A DNA stretch of 64,000 nucleotides, from assembly GCA_027621295.1 (NCBI GenBank), contig JAQCBR010000003.1:16079-80078 (forward strand), written 5' to 3'. The notes beneath the pieces were generated by a model that did no database searches, was not told the origin of the DNA, and saw only the letters and a list, made by a program, of their open reading frames with translations. The stretch comes from Planctomycetota bacterium. GTDB taxonomy: Bacteria; Planctomycetota; UBA1135; UBA2386. This document shows, piece after piece, positions 27,818 through 38,104 of this stretch. Made by a program: the position numbers and the translations under genes. How positions within the stretch are numbered: the stretch's first letter is position 1; the number at the start of each line of letters is the position of its first letter.

Positions 27818-29371
27818 TCACGAGCTGCAGGACAGCATCGAGCAGCCAGCCTTCACGCGCGCCCAGTCCGGGCGCTTCTGGCAGAAGCGCGCGATCTCCG
27901 GCCCGTCGTCGTAGGGCCGCCGCGAAGCCTCGAGCAGCTCGCCGATCCGCTCGGTGCTGCCGGCTTCCGCCTGCTCGATCGCTTCCTGCACCAGGTAGTT
28001 GCGCAGCACGAAGCGCGGGTTGGCCGCGTTCATCCGGGCTCGGCGCGAGTCGGAGTCCAGGCGACCGAGCGCCGCCGCATAGCGGTCGAGCCACGCGGCG
28101 AGACCATCTCGCTCCGCCACGAACGTCTCGTCCACGTAGTAGCACTCCCGGAGCGCGTCAGGATCGGGAGACGCCGGATCCACCGCGGCCAGCGCGCGGA
28201 AGAACAGCGTCATGTCGACCTCTCCGCGCTGCAGCAGCGTCCAGAGCTCCTGGACGAGCTCCGTGTCGGGCTGCTGACAGTCCTCCATGCCGAGCTTCGC
28301 CGCCACGATCCGCGCGTGCGCAGCTTGGAACGTGTCGACGTAGACCTGGAGCCCGGACTCGAGCGCGTCCGCCGGCAGCAGGTCCTCGAGCGCGAGCGCC
28401 AGCGCGCGCAGGTTCCAGTGGGCGACCGCAGGCTGCTGGCCGAACCGGTAGCGTCGCGTCTGCGCGTCCGTCGTGTTCGGGGTCCAGTTCGTGTCGAAGT
28501 TGTCGATCCAGCCGTAGGGCCCGTAGTCGATCGTCAGCCCGAGGATCGACAGGTTGTCGGTGTTCATCACGCCGTGGACGAACCCGACGCGCATCCAGTG
28601 GGCCATCAGCACAGCCGTGCGCCGGCAGACTTCGGCGAACCAGTCGGACCGACGCTGGTCCCGGTCCCCTTCGAGATCCGGAAAGAGCTGGTCGGTCGTG
28701 AAGTCGACGAGACGCTCGAGCAGCGGGCGGTCACCGCGCGAAGCCGGCAGCTCGTAGGTCCCGAAACGCAGGAAGCTCGGCGCCACGCGGCAGACGACGG
28801 CGCCGGGCTCAGCCCTCGCGTTGCCGTCGTAGAACATGTCGCGCACCACGTCGTCCCCGGTCGCGACGAGGCTGAGCGCCCGCGTCGTCGGCACGCCGAG
28901 GTGGTGCATCGCCTCGCTGCACAGGAACTCGCGGATCGACGAGCGGAGCACCGCGCGGCCGTCGGCCCGCCGCGAGTAGGGCGTGGGGCCGGCTCCCTTG
29001 AGCTGGAGCTCCTGGTGGCTGCCGTCGGTCGCGAGGGCCTCCCCGAGCGAGATCGCGCGGCCGTCGCCGAGCTGCCCTGCCCAGTGGCCGAACTGGTGGC
29101 CGCCGTAGCACGCGGCCACGGGCTCCATGCCCGGCCACACGCGGTTGCCTCCGAACACCTCGGCGAAGTCCGCGGACGCGACCTCTGCTTCGGTCAGACC
29201 GAGGAGCTCTCCCGCGACCTCAGGACTGTGGGCGAGGAGCCGCGGCGCTGCGACCGGCGTCGGATCGACGAAGGAGTAGGCCGCACCCTCGACCTGCCGC
29301 GGCCGGTTCTCGCGACTCGCGTCAGCGGGGAGCTCCCGGACGAAGCGGTTGTCGAACGTCAGGCCCTGCAT
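27818..29371 (-). CDS. selO: SelO/YdiU family protein adenylyltransferase (pseudokinase)
   Basis: [108 protein letters not shown]. Confidence 0.95.
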   Translation of the reverse strand: MQGLTFDNRFVRELPADASRENRPRQVEGAAYSFVDPTPVAAPRLLAHSPEVAGELLGLTEAEVASADFAEVFGGNRVWPGMEPVAACYGGHQFGHWAGQLGDGRAISLGEALATDGSHQELQLKGAGPTPYSRRADGRAVLRSSIREFLCSEAMHHLGVPTTRALSLVATGDDVVRDMFYDGNARAEPGAVVCRVAPSFLRFGTYELPASRGDRPLLERLVDFTTDQLFPDLEGDRDQRRSDWFAEVCRRTAVLMAHWMRVGFVHGVMNTDNLSILGLTIDYGPYGWIDNFDTNWTPNTTDAQTRRYRFGQQPAVAHWNLRALALALEDLLPADALESGLQVYVDTFQAAHARIVAAKLGMEDCQQPDTELVQELWTLLQRGEVDMTLFFRALAAVDPASPDPDALRECYYVDETFVAERDGLAAWLDRYAAALGRLDSDSRRARMNAANPRFVLRNYLVQEAIEQAEAGSTERIGELLEASRRPYDDGPEIARFCQKRPDWARVKAGCSMLSCSS

Positions 29372-29420
29372 GGGTCGCTCCCTGGGACGGGTGAGTCCTC
29401 GACGCAACCGCTGCGCCCGC

Positions 29421-32186
29421 TCACTCGCCCCGGATTCCCGACACGGTCCGCGATCCGGCTCCCTGGATCGCGTTGAAGAACAGCTTGAAGGTTCCGACCG
29501 GCTGACCGCGGTAGACGACGTCGGCTCCGAACAGCACGAACTGCCCTTCACCCCGCGGGACGCGGGCAGCCGCAATCTTGCCGTGCAGGTGCTCGGTCCC
29601 GATCGCCCAGCCGCTGGCGAGGACCGGCTCGGCGGTCGGCCAGGTGGCAGCCGCGACCACCCCTTCCCCCGTCGCCGCGAACACCGGACTCCGCCGAAAC
29701 ATCCCGACCTGGTCCCTCGCGACGCCGTAGCCGAGGTAGTCGTCGTCCGTGACCTCCATGCGGAGCAGGGAGCCCGGCACGAAGAACTCGCTGCTGTCCG
29801 TCGCGCGGCGCGCGCCGTCCGCCTCGATGTAGGTGCCCTCCTCGAGCGGCAGGTCGAAGTGCGCGATCGCCGCGGTCGCCTCTCCCTGGAGCGCCACCAG
29901 CGTGCCGCCTCCGTCGACGAACGCGCGGAGCGCCGCGAGGCCGCGTTCCCGGCTGATCGGCGTCCGCCGCGCCGCCAGGTTCGACCAGTCCTCGAACGGC
30001 GGCAGCGCCTCCTGCAGCTTGCGGTCGGTCTCGGCGGTGGGCGTCCGGGTCCTGGTCCGCCCTCCGGACCGCGCACGGGCCGAAGGCAGGCCGGTGTGGA
30101 AGACCAGCACGTCGAAGTCGGCGTTCAGATTCCCCGCCTCGATCCGATCGCCGTAGACCAGCTCGACCGGGAACTCGTAGTCCCGCAGCACCCACTCGGT
30201 CCAACCGGTCGGCATGTTGCCGCCGAACGTGTCGAAGAGACCGACGCGCACCTTCGAGAGCCTCCGCATCGGACCCGCAGGATCGACGTCGACCGCGGCG
30301 ATGCGCACGCCGAGCTCGTCCGCCCCCTCGGCCAGAATGCGCGTCGCACCCGGCGTCGCGCGGACGTGCACAGCACCGCGCGGCCACGTCTCGCCGGTGA
30401 CCTGGACCGGGGCTTCGGCCCAGTGCACGCGTTCGCCGGCTGCCAGCAGTCGGTTGACGAGGACGAACTGGTTGCTGCAGCGGTGATCCAGCCAGTAGCC
30501 GGAAGCCCGCGCCGGCATCACACGCGGACCGAATGCGACCTCGACTTCCGGGACCGGCGCGGTCGGCAGGTCGATCGGCCCCAGGACCCGCGCGACCTCG
30601 ACGCCCATCTGCATCGCCAGCGTCCACCCCGCAGCGTCGTAGGGCCGGATCGGATCGCCCGACGCCCCGACGTCGTCCGGGTGCCACTGCGGCTCCATCA
30701 TGTCGCGCAGGTGGGCACGGAACGGCTGGGCGGCGCGGAGCACGAAGCTGCCGACCGGCGCGCGCGTCCCGTCGGGAAGATCCACGACCTCGGTCAGCCG
30801 CTCGGCCTCGACGCCCGCCCGGCGGAGCGCGCGGACCAGACGCGTCGCCGCCGCGAAGTCCGGCTGGTCGGACGGCAGCACGTAGGAGCGAGGGTCGCGC
30901 AGCGCCGGGTCCTCGAACGCATCGACGACTCCAGCCGCCCCGAGCCCGCCCTCGCCCGCATCACCGGCCGCGCGCTTCTCGGCGTCGCGCTCACGCTGCA
31001 GCGCCACGAGCCTCGGGGTCGGCGTCCAGCGGTCCTCCGAACCCCACGCGATCGCACGACGCGCCATCCGCCACGCGTTCAGCAGGAAGTCCTCCCGGTA
31101 GCGGGACGCGAGGTCGAGGATCGCGAAGTTCGCGGTCTGCAGGTACTCGATCGTCTGCCGCGCGTGCCAGTCCTGGGTCGCGATCGGGTCCGGATAGTCG
31201 GAGTAGGGCACCCGGCGCGACAGGCTCTGCTCGACGCGCGACGGAGTCGGGCTCCCGAACGCCTCGGTCAGGATCCCGACCATGTTGTGGAAGTAGACCG
31301 TCGTGCGCAGCCCGCCGTTCCACCACGTCGAGTAGGACGCGCCGCTCCGCGAGATCACGCCCGGTTTGCCCTCGGCGGAGAACCGGTGGTTCATGTGCGC
31401 CGACACGAGGTCGATGCCGCGGATCACCAGCGGGTCGACGTTGTGGTTGAACGGGTCGCGGAACGGCGGCGTGAACAGGATCGTCCCGCGCGGCGCGGTC
31501 TGGTGGTGGTTGTAGACCACCTGCGGATACCAGCGCCGGTACAGCGCGCCCATGATGTTCCGCGTCTCCGCCAGGTTGCCGGCGTAGTAGTCCCGGTTGT
31601 TGTCGTGCCCCGCGAAGCGCTGGTAGAGCACCGGGATGCCACCGACGCGGCCGGTCGCCATGTAGGCGTTGGCGACCATCTCCATGCCGTCCGGGTTGGC
31701 CGGGCAGACCAGCAGCACGACCTCGTCGAGGATGCGCCGCACCTCGGCGTCGTCGCGCGACACCATCTGCCAGACGAGCTCCAGGATGTTCTGCGCGGCC
31801 ACCGACTCGGTCGCGTGCATCCCGGCGTCGATCCAGATCACCGTGCGGCCGCGGACGGCGAGCTCGCGCGCAGCCGCCTCGCCTTCGACCTGCCCCAGCG
31901 CGAGGCGCTCGTTGATCTCGCGGAGCTCGTCGATGCGGGCCAGGTTCTCCGGTGCGCTCACGATCGCGAGCTGCATGTCGAGCCCGTAGGCGGTCTCGCC
32001 GAGCGACTCGAGCCGCATGCGATCCGACTGGGCCGCGAGCTGCCCCCACCACGCCTTCAGCTGCGTGTAGTTGGCGAGGAAGTGGTCCGCGCCGACCTCG
32101 TGACCGAGCGCCTCGCGCGGGGTCGGGAGCTGGGCGGGCAGGACCGCCGCGGCGGCCAGGACACAGAGAGACAGGGCGCGACGCAT
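29421..32186 (-). CDS. M14 family zinc carboxypeptidase, secreted
   Basis: Signal [44 protein letters not shown] (HxxE), [32 protein letters not shown]. Confidence 0.9.
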   Translation of the reverse strand: MRRALSLCVLAAAAVLPAQLPTPREALGHEVGADHFLANYTQLKAWWGQLAAQSDRMRLESLGETAYGLDMQLAIVSAPENLARIDELREINERLALGQVEGEAAARELAVRGRTVIWIDAGMHATESVAAQNILELVWQMVSRDDAEVRRILDEVVLLVCPANPDGMEMVANAYMATGRVGGIPVLYQRFAGHDNNRDYYAGNLAETRNIMGALYRRWYPQVVYNHHQTAPRGTILFTPPFRDPFNHNVDPLVIRGIDLVSAHMNHRFSAEGKPGVISRSGASYSTWWNGGLRTTVYFHNMVGILTEAFGSPTPSRVEQSLSRRVPYSDYPDPIATQDWHARQTIEYLQTANFAILDLASRYREDFLLNAWRMARRAIAWGSEDRWTPTPRLVALQRERDAEKRAAGDAGEGGLGAAGVVDAFEDPALRDPRSYVLPSDQPDFAAATRLVRALRRAGVEAERLTEVVDLPDGTRAPVGSFVLRAAQPFRAHLRDMMEPQWHPDDVGASGDPIRPYDAAGWTLAMQMGVEVARVLGPIDLPTAPVPEVEVAFGPRVMPARASGYWLDHRCSNQFVLVNRLLAAGERVHWAEAPVQVTGETWPRGAVHVRATPGATRILAEGADELGVRIAAVDVDPAGPMRRLSKVRVGLFDTFGGNMPTGWTEWVLRDYEFPVELVYGDRIEAGNLNADFDVLVFHTGLPSARARSGGRTRTRTPTAETDRKLQEALPPFEDWSNLAARRTPISRERGLAALRAFVDGGGTLVALQGEATAAIAHFDLPLEEGTYIEADGARRATDSSEFFVPGSLLRMEVTDDDYLGYGVARDQVGMFRRSPVFAATGEGVVAAATWPTAEPVLASGWAIGTEHLHGKIAAARVPRGEGQFVLFGADVVYRGQPVGTFKLFFNAIQGAGSRTVSGIRGE

Positions 32187-32237
32187 CGCCCGGGAGGATA
32201 AGCCGGGCTGCCCCTCCAGCGCCCCAGAAGCCCTTGG

Positions 32238-32852
32238 CTACCCGCCGCCCTTCTTCCCGCTGCCCGCCTCGACCTCCGCCGGCGGCACGATCGGAGCGCG
32301 GCGCTCCCCGGTCTCGCCAGCGGCCGCACGTGCTTCCATCTCCCGGTCGATCTCCGGCTTGCGCCAGATCTTGCCGTCCTTGTCGATGCCCATCCCGAGC
32401 GTGAACAGCTCGCCGTCGTGCAGGAGCACGTTGGACGCGCCGTCGACCCCGACCGAGAGGTGGATGCGCGGAAGCTGCTGCTCGTCGTGGAGCAACACGT
32501 GCGGGAACTGGTCCACCGCGAGGCCAAGCCGATTCTTCAGCTTCTGGTCCTTGAAGAGCAGGTAGGCGGTCTGCGGGTCCGCGGCCAGGATCATGCGATC
32601 CCCGCCGTCCGGGTCTCGCATCACGAGTTGGGGGTGCCCCTCACCCACCAGCTCGAACACGCCCCGCTCGACGCCCTTCGCGTCGGTCAGCACGAAGCGC
32701 TCGGCGCGCACCTCGGCGAAGTGCTCGAACACACGTGCCGCACCGAGGAGCGGCACCGACAGCAAGAGTGCGGTCAGCCAGCCCGTCCGGCGACGGAGTC
32801 TGCGGTTCTCGGCCTCGAGGTTCGCGAGACGGCGTTCGAACGAATAGGTCAT
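32238..32852 (-). CDS. Membrane-anchored protein with coiled coil and about 22-aa beta-solenoid-like repeats
   Basis: N-terminal RRLANLEAENRRLRRRTGWLTALLLSVPLLGAARV; repeated pattern (FVLTDAKGVERGVFEL / LVMRDPDGGDRMILAA / LLFKDQKLKNRLGLAV / VLLHDEQQLPRIHLSV). Confidence 0.65.
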   Translation of the reverse strand: MTYSFERRLANLEAENRRLRRRTGWLTALLLSVPLLGAARVFEHFAEVRAERFVLTDAKGVERGVFELVGEGHPQLVMRDPDGGDRMILAADPQTAYLLFKDQKLKNRLGLAVDQFPHVLLHDEQQLPRIHLSVGVDGASNVLLHDGELFTLGMGIDKDGKIWRKPEIDREMEARAAAGETGERRAPIVPPAEVEAGSGKKGGG

Positions 32853-32896
32853 GGCTCTCGGAGTCAGCAATGGAGGTGGGAACCCAGACATGAGAG

Positions 32897-32928
32897 CGGG
32901 TGCGCAGCTCTGTGGAGCCGCGCACCCG
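32897..32928 (-). terminator. Stem-loop downstream of the 32955-35516 gene
   Basis: CGGGTGCGC-a-GCTC-TGTG-GAGC-c-GCGCACCCG (9 bp + 1x1 mismatch + 4 bp, tetraloop). Confidence 0.6.
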
Positions 32929-32954
32929 TGTCGGGCATCAGGCGAGGACGGGCC

Positions 32955-35516
32955 TCACCGGTTGCCGCCGACGCGCGTCTCCCGCGCGTTCGACAGAGTC
33001 AGCGCCGCAGGACGCCCGTTGCCGGGGTCGACCACGAGGTAGCTCGTGTAGTGCGGGACGCCGATCGTCGCCACGTCGACCGGCCACGTGTAGGTCACGG
33101 TTGCCGTTCCCAGCGCGCTGGTCGCGACGCCGACGGACGTCACGAGGTTGTGGTAGAGGAAGCAACCCGGGTTGTTGATGATCGACAGGTCGAGCGGCAG
33201 CGGCAGCCCGCCCAGCGTCGAGTTCGACAGCCCGAAGTTGTAGGCCGCAGGCGTAGAGGACCGCGCGAGGGAGAGCTGGTAGCGCACCGGCGAGCCCTGC
33301 TGCGGGCCGTTGCCGGCCAGCCAGGACACGCTGTGGACCGGCACGAGGCCATTGGAACCGGTGCAGCCAGCACCGATCGAGGTCGTCGTCCCCGCCACGT
33401 TGTCGTAGTAGGTCGCGACCGCGGTCTTGGTCCCGTCCATCGTCAGGCTCAGCGTCCGGCCGAACGGGAGCTGGAGGACCCCGTTGACCCGCCAGTAGCG
33501 GAAGTCGTTGAAGCCGACGCTCGCGGGCGCCGTCAGGGTGACGACCTCGCCGTCCAGGTAGGTCCGCGAGAACGTCGTCGACCCGTTGCCGAGGCCGTTG
33601 ATGTCCCCCGGCGTCGCGGTGATCGAGACACCCGTGGACGGGTTCGTCGACTGGACCGTCAGCGAACGACGCGCGCGGTAGTCGGCGATCGCAGTGTCGT
33701 CGAGAGACCCGATGGTGCTGACCGACAGGATGCGGTCTCCGAGCGTGCCGTTGACGAAGCCGCCGGTCGGCGAGACGCGGTAGCGCCACCGCTCGAACTC
33801 GTAGGTGACGAGCCCCACCGTGTGCGTTGCAGGTGCGGTCAGCGTGTACGGCTGACTCGGCGTGAAACGACGCGTCAGGTTGGTCGATCCGTCCTTCCGG
33901 CCGTCCATGTCGGTCTGCTCGATCGTGATCGACACGCCGGTGACCGGACTGCTCTCGACGGCTAGCGTGACCCAACCCGGCTCGTAGTCATCCCGACCGA
34001 ACCAGAACGCCCGCGGCGTGTTGCTCGCGCCCGTGGTGCCGTTGCGCTGGCTCATGCCGGTCGCAACGAAGGTGTCGGTGTAGCGGGAGTGCTGCTGGAC
34101 CGTGAAGTAGTCCCCCCAGCGCGCCTGATTGGGGCTGGTCGTCCCGGCAGCCCCGGTGAAGTAGGTCCCCGGCCAGCCGTTGTAGTTGTCGACGAGACCA
34201 GCAGCCGTCTGCAGCTGGATCGTCGGCGACGAGAACGCCGCAACGATCCCGACGTGGCCCTGCGCGTTGGTCGCCGCGGCCCCGTAGGCCCAGGCGCCGG
34301 TGCTGCTCCAGATGTCGTGCTCGCTCGACACGGTCCGCGCCGGATGCGGCGCGACGCGAATCACGCGGATGTGCGGGTTGGCACGCGTGCCGACCGGGCC
34401 CGATGTGAACATCAGCCCGAATTCCGCCGAGCTGCCGAAGGCACCGCGGAAGCGCGTGTTCGCGCGCGCCGCCCAGTTCACGCTGTCCGGACTGGGGGTC
34501 GAGCTGATCCCACCCGACGTGATCGAGCCGATCGTCCGGACGTCCCGCGAGTAGGTCCCCGCGTCGGAGTAGAAGCCGACCTGGATGCTGGAAGAACTCT
34601 CGAGACAGCCCCAGTGGATGCCGTCGCCTGCACCCGCCTTGGCCATCCGCGGCGCGAAGTTCAGCCCGTGCGAGATGCTGTTGATGAAGCCGAGCGGGAT
34701 CGAACCGTTGGCCTGCAGTGCCGCCAGATCGGTGCGAATGAGCGCCGTGCCGACGAAGTTCGAGCTCGCGTCGTAGACGTTCGCCGACAGGTAGAAACCG
34801 TCGTTCGAGTAGGCGATGTCCGGGAAGTCGAACCAGACGTTCGTGCCGAAGCCGAACCGGTTCTGCGGCGTGATGTAGTAGCTCGTCCAGTCCGCGGAGT
34901 TCCCGCTGCCGAGTTCGGCATCCCCGTTCGCCACCGCGATGCGGTAGCCGGCGGTGCCGGTCGTGCCGCTATAGCTGTACTGGAGCACCCAGACGGTGAT
35001 GTCATGCGAGGGGATGTAGACGATCCGCTGGTCGCAGCAGAACCCACCGTCGCGCGACGGGAAGAACGTGTAGGGGCTGATGTGCTCCCACGACGCGCCG
35101 TTGTCGCGGGAGACCGCCGCATACCAGTTCCCCGTCTGGAACATCACGTGGTCGGTCTGCGCGATCGACGGCTCGCCGGTCGTCGAGCGCGACGCGCCGG
35201 CGGGAGTGACCTCCTCGTTCTGGAAGAAGCGGAACTGGCCGGTGTCGATGACCGCAGGATCAAAGACCTCGGCTTCCGGTGTGTTGGGGCCGGCCCGGAA
35301 CGGCCCGACCGGTACCGGAGGGCTGTTGTGCCCCGAGAGAGCACCCATCATGACCTTCGGCGGCATCGGGGCGTCGGGCGCGTAGCCGTGGTAGACCGGC
35401 TCGGGGTCGATGAAACCCTCGAACTGCGCAGCGCCCTGCTGTTGGGCGGCCAGCGGCAGCAACGACAGGGAGAATAGAGAGAGAGCCGTGGAGCGGCTGA
35501 GAAGCGACAGAGTCAT
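32955..35516 (-). CDS. Secreted BNR/sialidase-like protein with two bacterial-repeat domains and the C-terminal GxGC domain
   Basis: Signal LFSLSLLPLAAQ; AVSRDNGASWEHISPYTFF; tandem LAVESSPVTGVSITIEQTD... / LTVQSTNPSTGVSITATPGD...; IGAGCTGSNGLVPVHS...LPLPLDLSIINNPGCFLYHN...VVDPGNGRPAALTLSN. Confidence 0.8.
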   Translation of the reverse strand: MTLSLLSRSTALSLFSLSLLPLAAQQQGAAQFEGFIDPEPVYHGYAPDAPMPPKVMMGALSGHNSPPVPVGPFRAGPNTPEAEVFDPAVIDTGQFRFFQNEEVTPAGASRSTTGEPSIAQTDHVMFQTGNWYAAVSRDNGASWEHISPYTFFPSRDGGFCCDQRIVYIPSHDITVWVLQYSYSGTTGTAGYRIAVANGDAELGSGNSADWTSYYITPQNRFGFGTNVWFDFPDIAYSNDGFYLSANVYDASSNFVGTALIRTDLAALQANGSIPLGFINSISHGLNFAPRMAKAGAGDGIHWGCLESSSSIQVGFYSDAGTYSRDVRTIGSITSGGISSTPSPDSVNWAARANTRFRGAFGSSAEFGLMFTSGPVGTRANPHIRVIRVAPHPARTVSSEHDIWSSTGAWAYGAAATNAQGHVGIVAAFSSPTIQLQTAAGLVDNYNGWPGTYFTGAAGTTSPNQARWGDYFTVQQHSRYTDTFVATGMSQRNGTTGASNTPRAFWFGRDDYEPGWVTLAVESSPVTGVSITIEQTDMDGRKDGSTNLTRRFTPSQPYTLTAPATHTVGLVTYEFERWRYRVSPTGGFVNGTLGDRILSVSTIGSLDDTAIADYRARRSLTVQSTNPSTGVSITATPGDINGLGNGSTTFSRTYLDGEVVTLTAPASVGFNDFRYWRVNGVLQLPFGRTLSLTMDGTKTAVATYYDNVAGTTTSIGAGCTGSNGLVPVHSVSWLAGNGPQQGSPVRYQLSLARSSTPAAYNFGLSNSTLGGLPLPLDLSIINNPGCFLYHNLVTSVGVATSALGTATVTYTWPVDVATIGVPHYTSYLVVDPGNGRPAALTLSNARETRVGGNR

Positions 35517-35683
35517 CGAATCTCCTGATCTGGTGAAAGAGCGAGCAGTCCGAGGCTATGGACGCCCATGCTTCTTCCCAGCCGGAGTCCGTCGTCGCGG
35601 GAAGAATGCCACCGACAACTTCGCCCGGCTTCCGGGGCCCGCGGCGCACGACGCGAGCCGCGCGGCGCCGCTGCGTTCGGCTC

Positions 35684-37735
35684 CTAGCCGAACGGGTGAG
35701 CGAAGTCCTCGGGCGGCAAGTCTCTGACGAGACTCGAGTTGCCATCCTCCAGGTCAGCCCCGATCCGCTCGAGCTGGACCCGCATGGCGTCGATCTCACG
35801 CAGCCCGGACAGAATGCGGATCGCGCGGAACTCGTCCTTCAGCTGCGCACAGCGCAGCGCGGCTACGGCCTGCTGCGACGCGTCCTGGGCCGCCGCGTGG
35901 TGACAGAGCACGAGCATCGATACCAGGTGTTCGATGCCCTTGCCGAAGCGCTGCAGCGGGATCTGCGCGCGCGTCAGGTCGAGCTGGAACCAGAGGTTCG
36001 TGCCGAGGTACGCCCAGCGTCGACCGCGGAGCTTGCGCTCGGCGTAGCGCGCGAAAGGCCGTAGCGCCTTCGGCAGCCCCGCGTAGCGCCCGATCCACGA
36101 GGTCGGGACGAGGCGACCGGGGAGGCGCAGCACCTCGGTGACGAGGCCTCCGGCGATCCAGCCGACGAGGCGCCAGAAGCCAGCGTTGGTCAGCAGGCGG
36201 ATCGTCGCGAGGGCCACGCGGACCGGATGGCGGACTGCCGTGCTGGGCGCGATGCGGAACAGGATCTGATCCTTGGGCAGCGACTTGCCGTCCGGCCCGA
36301 CGTTGATCGAACGGATCACGCCGAGCATTCCGGCCATGTAGCGGTCGGTGAAGCGCGTCGTGACGTCCTTCACCATCCCCATCAGGATCAGGTCGTCCTC
36401 ACCCTCGACGACGCCGAACACGTGCATGTTCGAACGGGACTGCGCGACGCGGGACTTCGCGTCGAAGGTCCGACCGCCGAGCACGCGCTCACACGCCGTC
36501 AGCGATCGGAGCGCCGTGGTCGCGGCGGCCGACTTGGTCAGGTCGCGGAGACCGGCGAGGTCGACGCCGTCCGCATCCTGCTGCAGCGAGAGGTGCGACA
36601 GCGCGCGCGCCTGGAGCGCGCCACCGAGCATCGTGCCGAGCGCGAGCCTCGGCAGTTCGTGCTTGATGACGAGTCCGCCGACGCCTGGACGCTGGCGTGC
36701 GTAGTGCACGGCGTCCGCCGCGAACATCCGCTGGTAGCCCGCCGACATCGCCGCGAGCATGCAGCGCCCCATCCGCAGGCAGTAGAACAGCACCTCGACG
36801 CCGTCCGCCTCGATGCGGTTGGCGGCCGGCACCGGGAAGTTGTCGAAGTGGATCCGGCTGTTGTGGTTCGGCTGGAACGCGTCGACATCCGACGAGCGGA
36901 GCCAGAACTCGTGGTCGCACGCATCGCTCCGCACGATGTCGGCATCTGGCAGCTCGATGACGAACAGCCCGACGTCGCGACCACCCTTGCCGATGCGGAC
37001 GACGAAGCCCGCCAGGGCGCCGTAGGTCGCGTTCGTGATCCACAGCTTGTTGCGCGCGCCGTCCGCGAACAGGCGGAAGCCGCCGGTCTCCGGGTCGGGC
37101 TCGACGTAGGCCTGGACCTTCTTCGCGTTGACGCCGATGCCGACCTCGCTGAGTGCGAACGCCATCAGGCGGCCGTCCGAGATCATCGGCAGGAACAGGC
37201 TCTGCTGGGCCTGGTTGCCGTAGCCGAGCAGCGAGCCAGCGCCGATCGTCAGTTCGCCCGAGATCTCGACCGCGAGCGGCCCGAGTCCGTTCGCGGCGAG
37301 CTGCTCTTCGATGACCGCGAGTTCCGGGTAGGACGCCGCGCGCCCGCCGAACTCGGTCGGCACCGTGAACCCGTAGCCGCCCGCCGACGAGACCGCCGTG
37401 CGGAGCGCGGTGGACAGCTTGCCGTCCGCCTCGAACGCCTCACCCTTCGCCAGGCAGCCGAGCGCCGCGTCGAGGACGTCCTTGCCGGTCTCGCCCGCCT
37501 GGGCGGAGATCCGTGCCCCGGAGCCAAGTTCTTCGACCGGCGGGAGCGGCCCGTAGATCAGTCGCTCGACGAGGCTCTGCTTCGCGCGGCCGAGGCGCTG
37601 CGCGGCGCGGGTCGCGACGTCGTCCAGGGCAGCCACGTCGCGGGCCTGCTCGGCGTCACCCGCCGCAGCCAGCGCCTGGGCAGCGGTCGAGAGGGCGGGC
37701 TCGGTCTCCGGGGACTTCGTGTCTCGGCTGGTCAT
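35684..37735 (-). CDS. Acyl-CoA dehydrogenase
   Basis: GYGFTVPTEFGGRAASYPELAVIEEQLAANG, SDGRLMAFALSEVGIGVNAKKVQAYVEPDPETGGFRLFADGARNKLWITNA, DNFPVPAANRI, FGVVEGEDDLIL. Confidence 0.9.
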   Translation of the reverse strand: MTSRDTKSPETEPALSTAAQALAAAGDAEQARDVAALDDVATRAAQRLGRAKQSLVERLIYGPLPPVEELGSGARISAQAGETGKDVLDAALGCLAKGEAFEADGKLSTALRTAVSSAGGYGFTVPTEFGGRAASYPELAVIEEQLAANGLGPLAVEISGELTIGAGSLLGYGNQAQQSLFLPMISDGRLMAFALSEVGIGVNAKKVQAYVEPDPETGGFRLFADGARNKLWITNATYGALAGFVVRIGKGGRDVGLFVIELPDADIVRSDACDHEFWLRSSDVDAFQPNHNSRIHFDNFPVPAANRIEADGVEVLFYCLRMGRCMLAAMSAGYQRMFAADAVHYARQRPGVGGLVIKHELPRLALGTMLGGALQARALSHLSLQQDADGVDLAGLRDLTKSAAATTALRSLTACERVLGGRTFDAKSRVAQSRSNMHVFGVVEGEDDLILMGMVKDVTTRFTDRYMAGMLGVIRSINVGPDGKSLPKDQILFRIAPSTAVRHPVRVALATIRLLTNAGFWRLVGWIAGGLVTEVLRLPGRLVPTSWIGRYAGLPKALRPFARYAERKLRGRRWAYLGTNLWFQLDLTRAQIPLQRFGKGIEHLVSMLVLCHHAAAQDASQQAVAALRCAQLKDEFRAIRILSGLREIDAMRVQLERIGADLEDGNSSLVRDLPPEDFAHPFG

Positions 37736-37758
37736 GAGGTCGGTCAGGGGGACGCGGG

Positions 37759-37813
37759 GTCCGGAGATCGCCGGACACCCTGGTCAGGGCGGGCTTTCGA
37801 AGGCCGACCGCCC
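37759..37813 (-). terminator. Two tandem stem-loops in intergenic region
   Basis: GTCCGG-agatcg-CCGGAC (37759-37776) and GGGCGG-GCTT-TCGA-AGGC-(cga)-CCGCCC (37787-37813). Confidence 0.45.
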
Positions 37814-37859
37814 GGAGACGCACCTCGAACTGGCGCGGGGCGGGAACGCCTCGGTCCGG

Positions 37860-38090
37860 TCAATCGAGCGCCTCGGCGTCCGCGGTGTCCTCCGGATCCT
37901 CGTCCCCGCCCCGGAGCCGCGCGACCTTGGCGCGGACCTTCTTGTTCTGCTTCCGGAGACGGTCGTTGCTCTGCTGGAGGCGCTGCAGCTCATCGCAGAG
38001 AGCGCGCACCTCGCCGCGACCGAGGGTGAGCTCGGCCTCTTCGCCGGGGTTCGTCTGGAGCCAGGAACGGAGCTTCGTCGCGTCGATCAT
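37860..38090 (-). CDS. Small coiled-coil protein
   Basis: MIDATKLRSWLQTNPGEEAELTLGRGEVRALCDELQRLQQSNDRLRKQNKKVRAKVARL. Confidence 0.6.
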   Translation of the reverse strand: MIDATKLRSWLQTNPGEEAELTLGRGEVRALCDELQRLQQSNDRLRKQNKKVRAKVARLRGGDEDPEDTADAEALD

Positions 38091-38104
38091 CAGGGGCGAA
38101 GATG

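Noticed and set aside
27815-27822. UGA at end of selO as a possible selenocysteine codon
   Set aside because: Codons after the UGA show no homology and the expected redox Cys is already present upstream (SCSS).
29349-32201. 950-aa + strand ORF opposite the M14 peptidase
   Set aside because: GC-driven shadow ORF; composition is R/H/V/D-rich with no recognisable motif, while the minus strand encodes a convincing peptidase.
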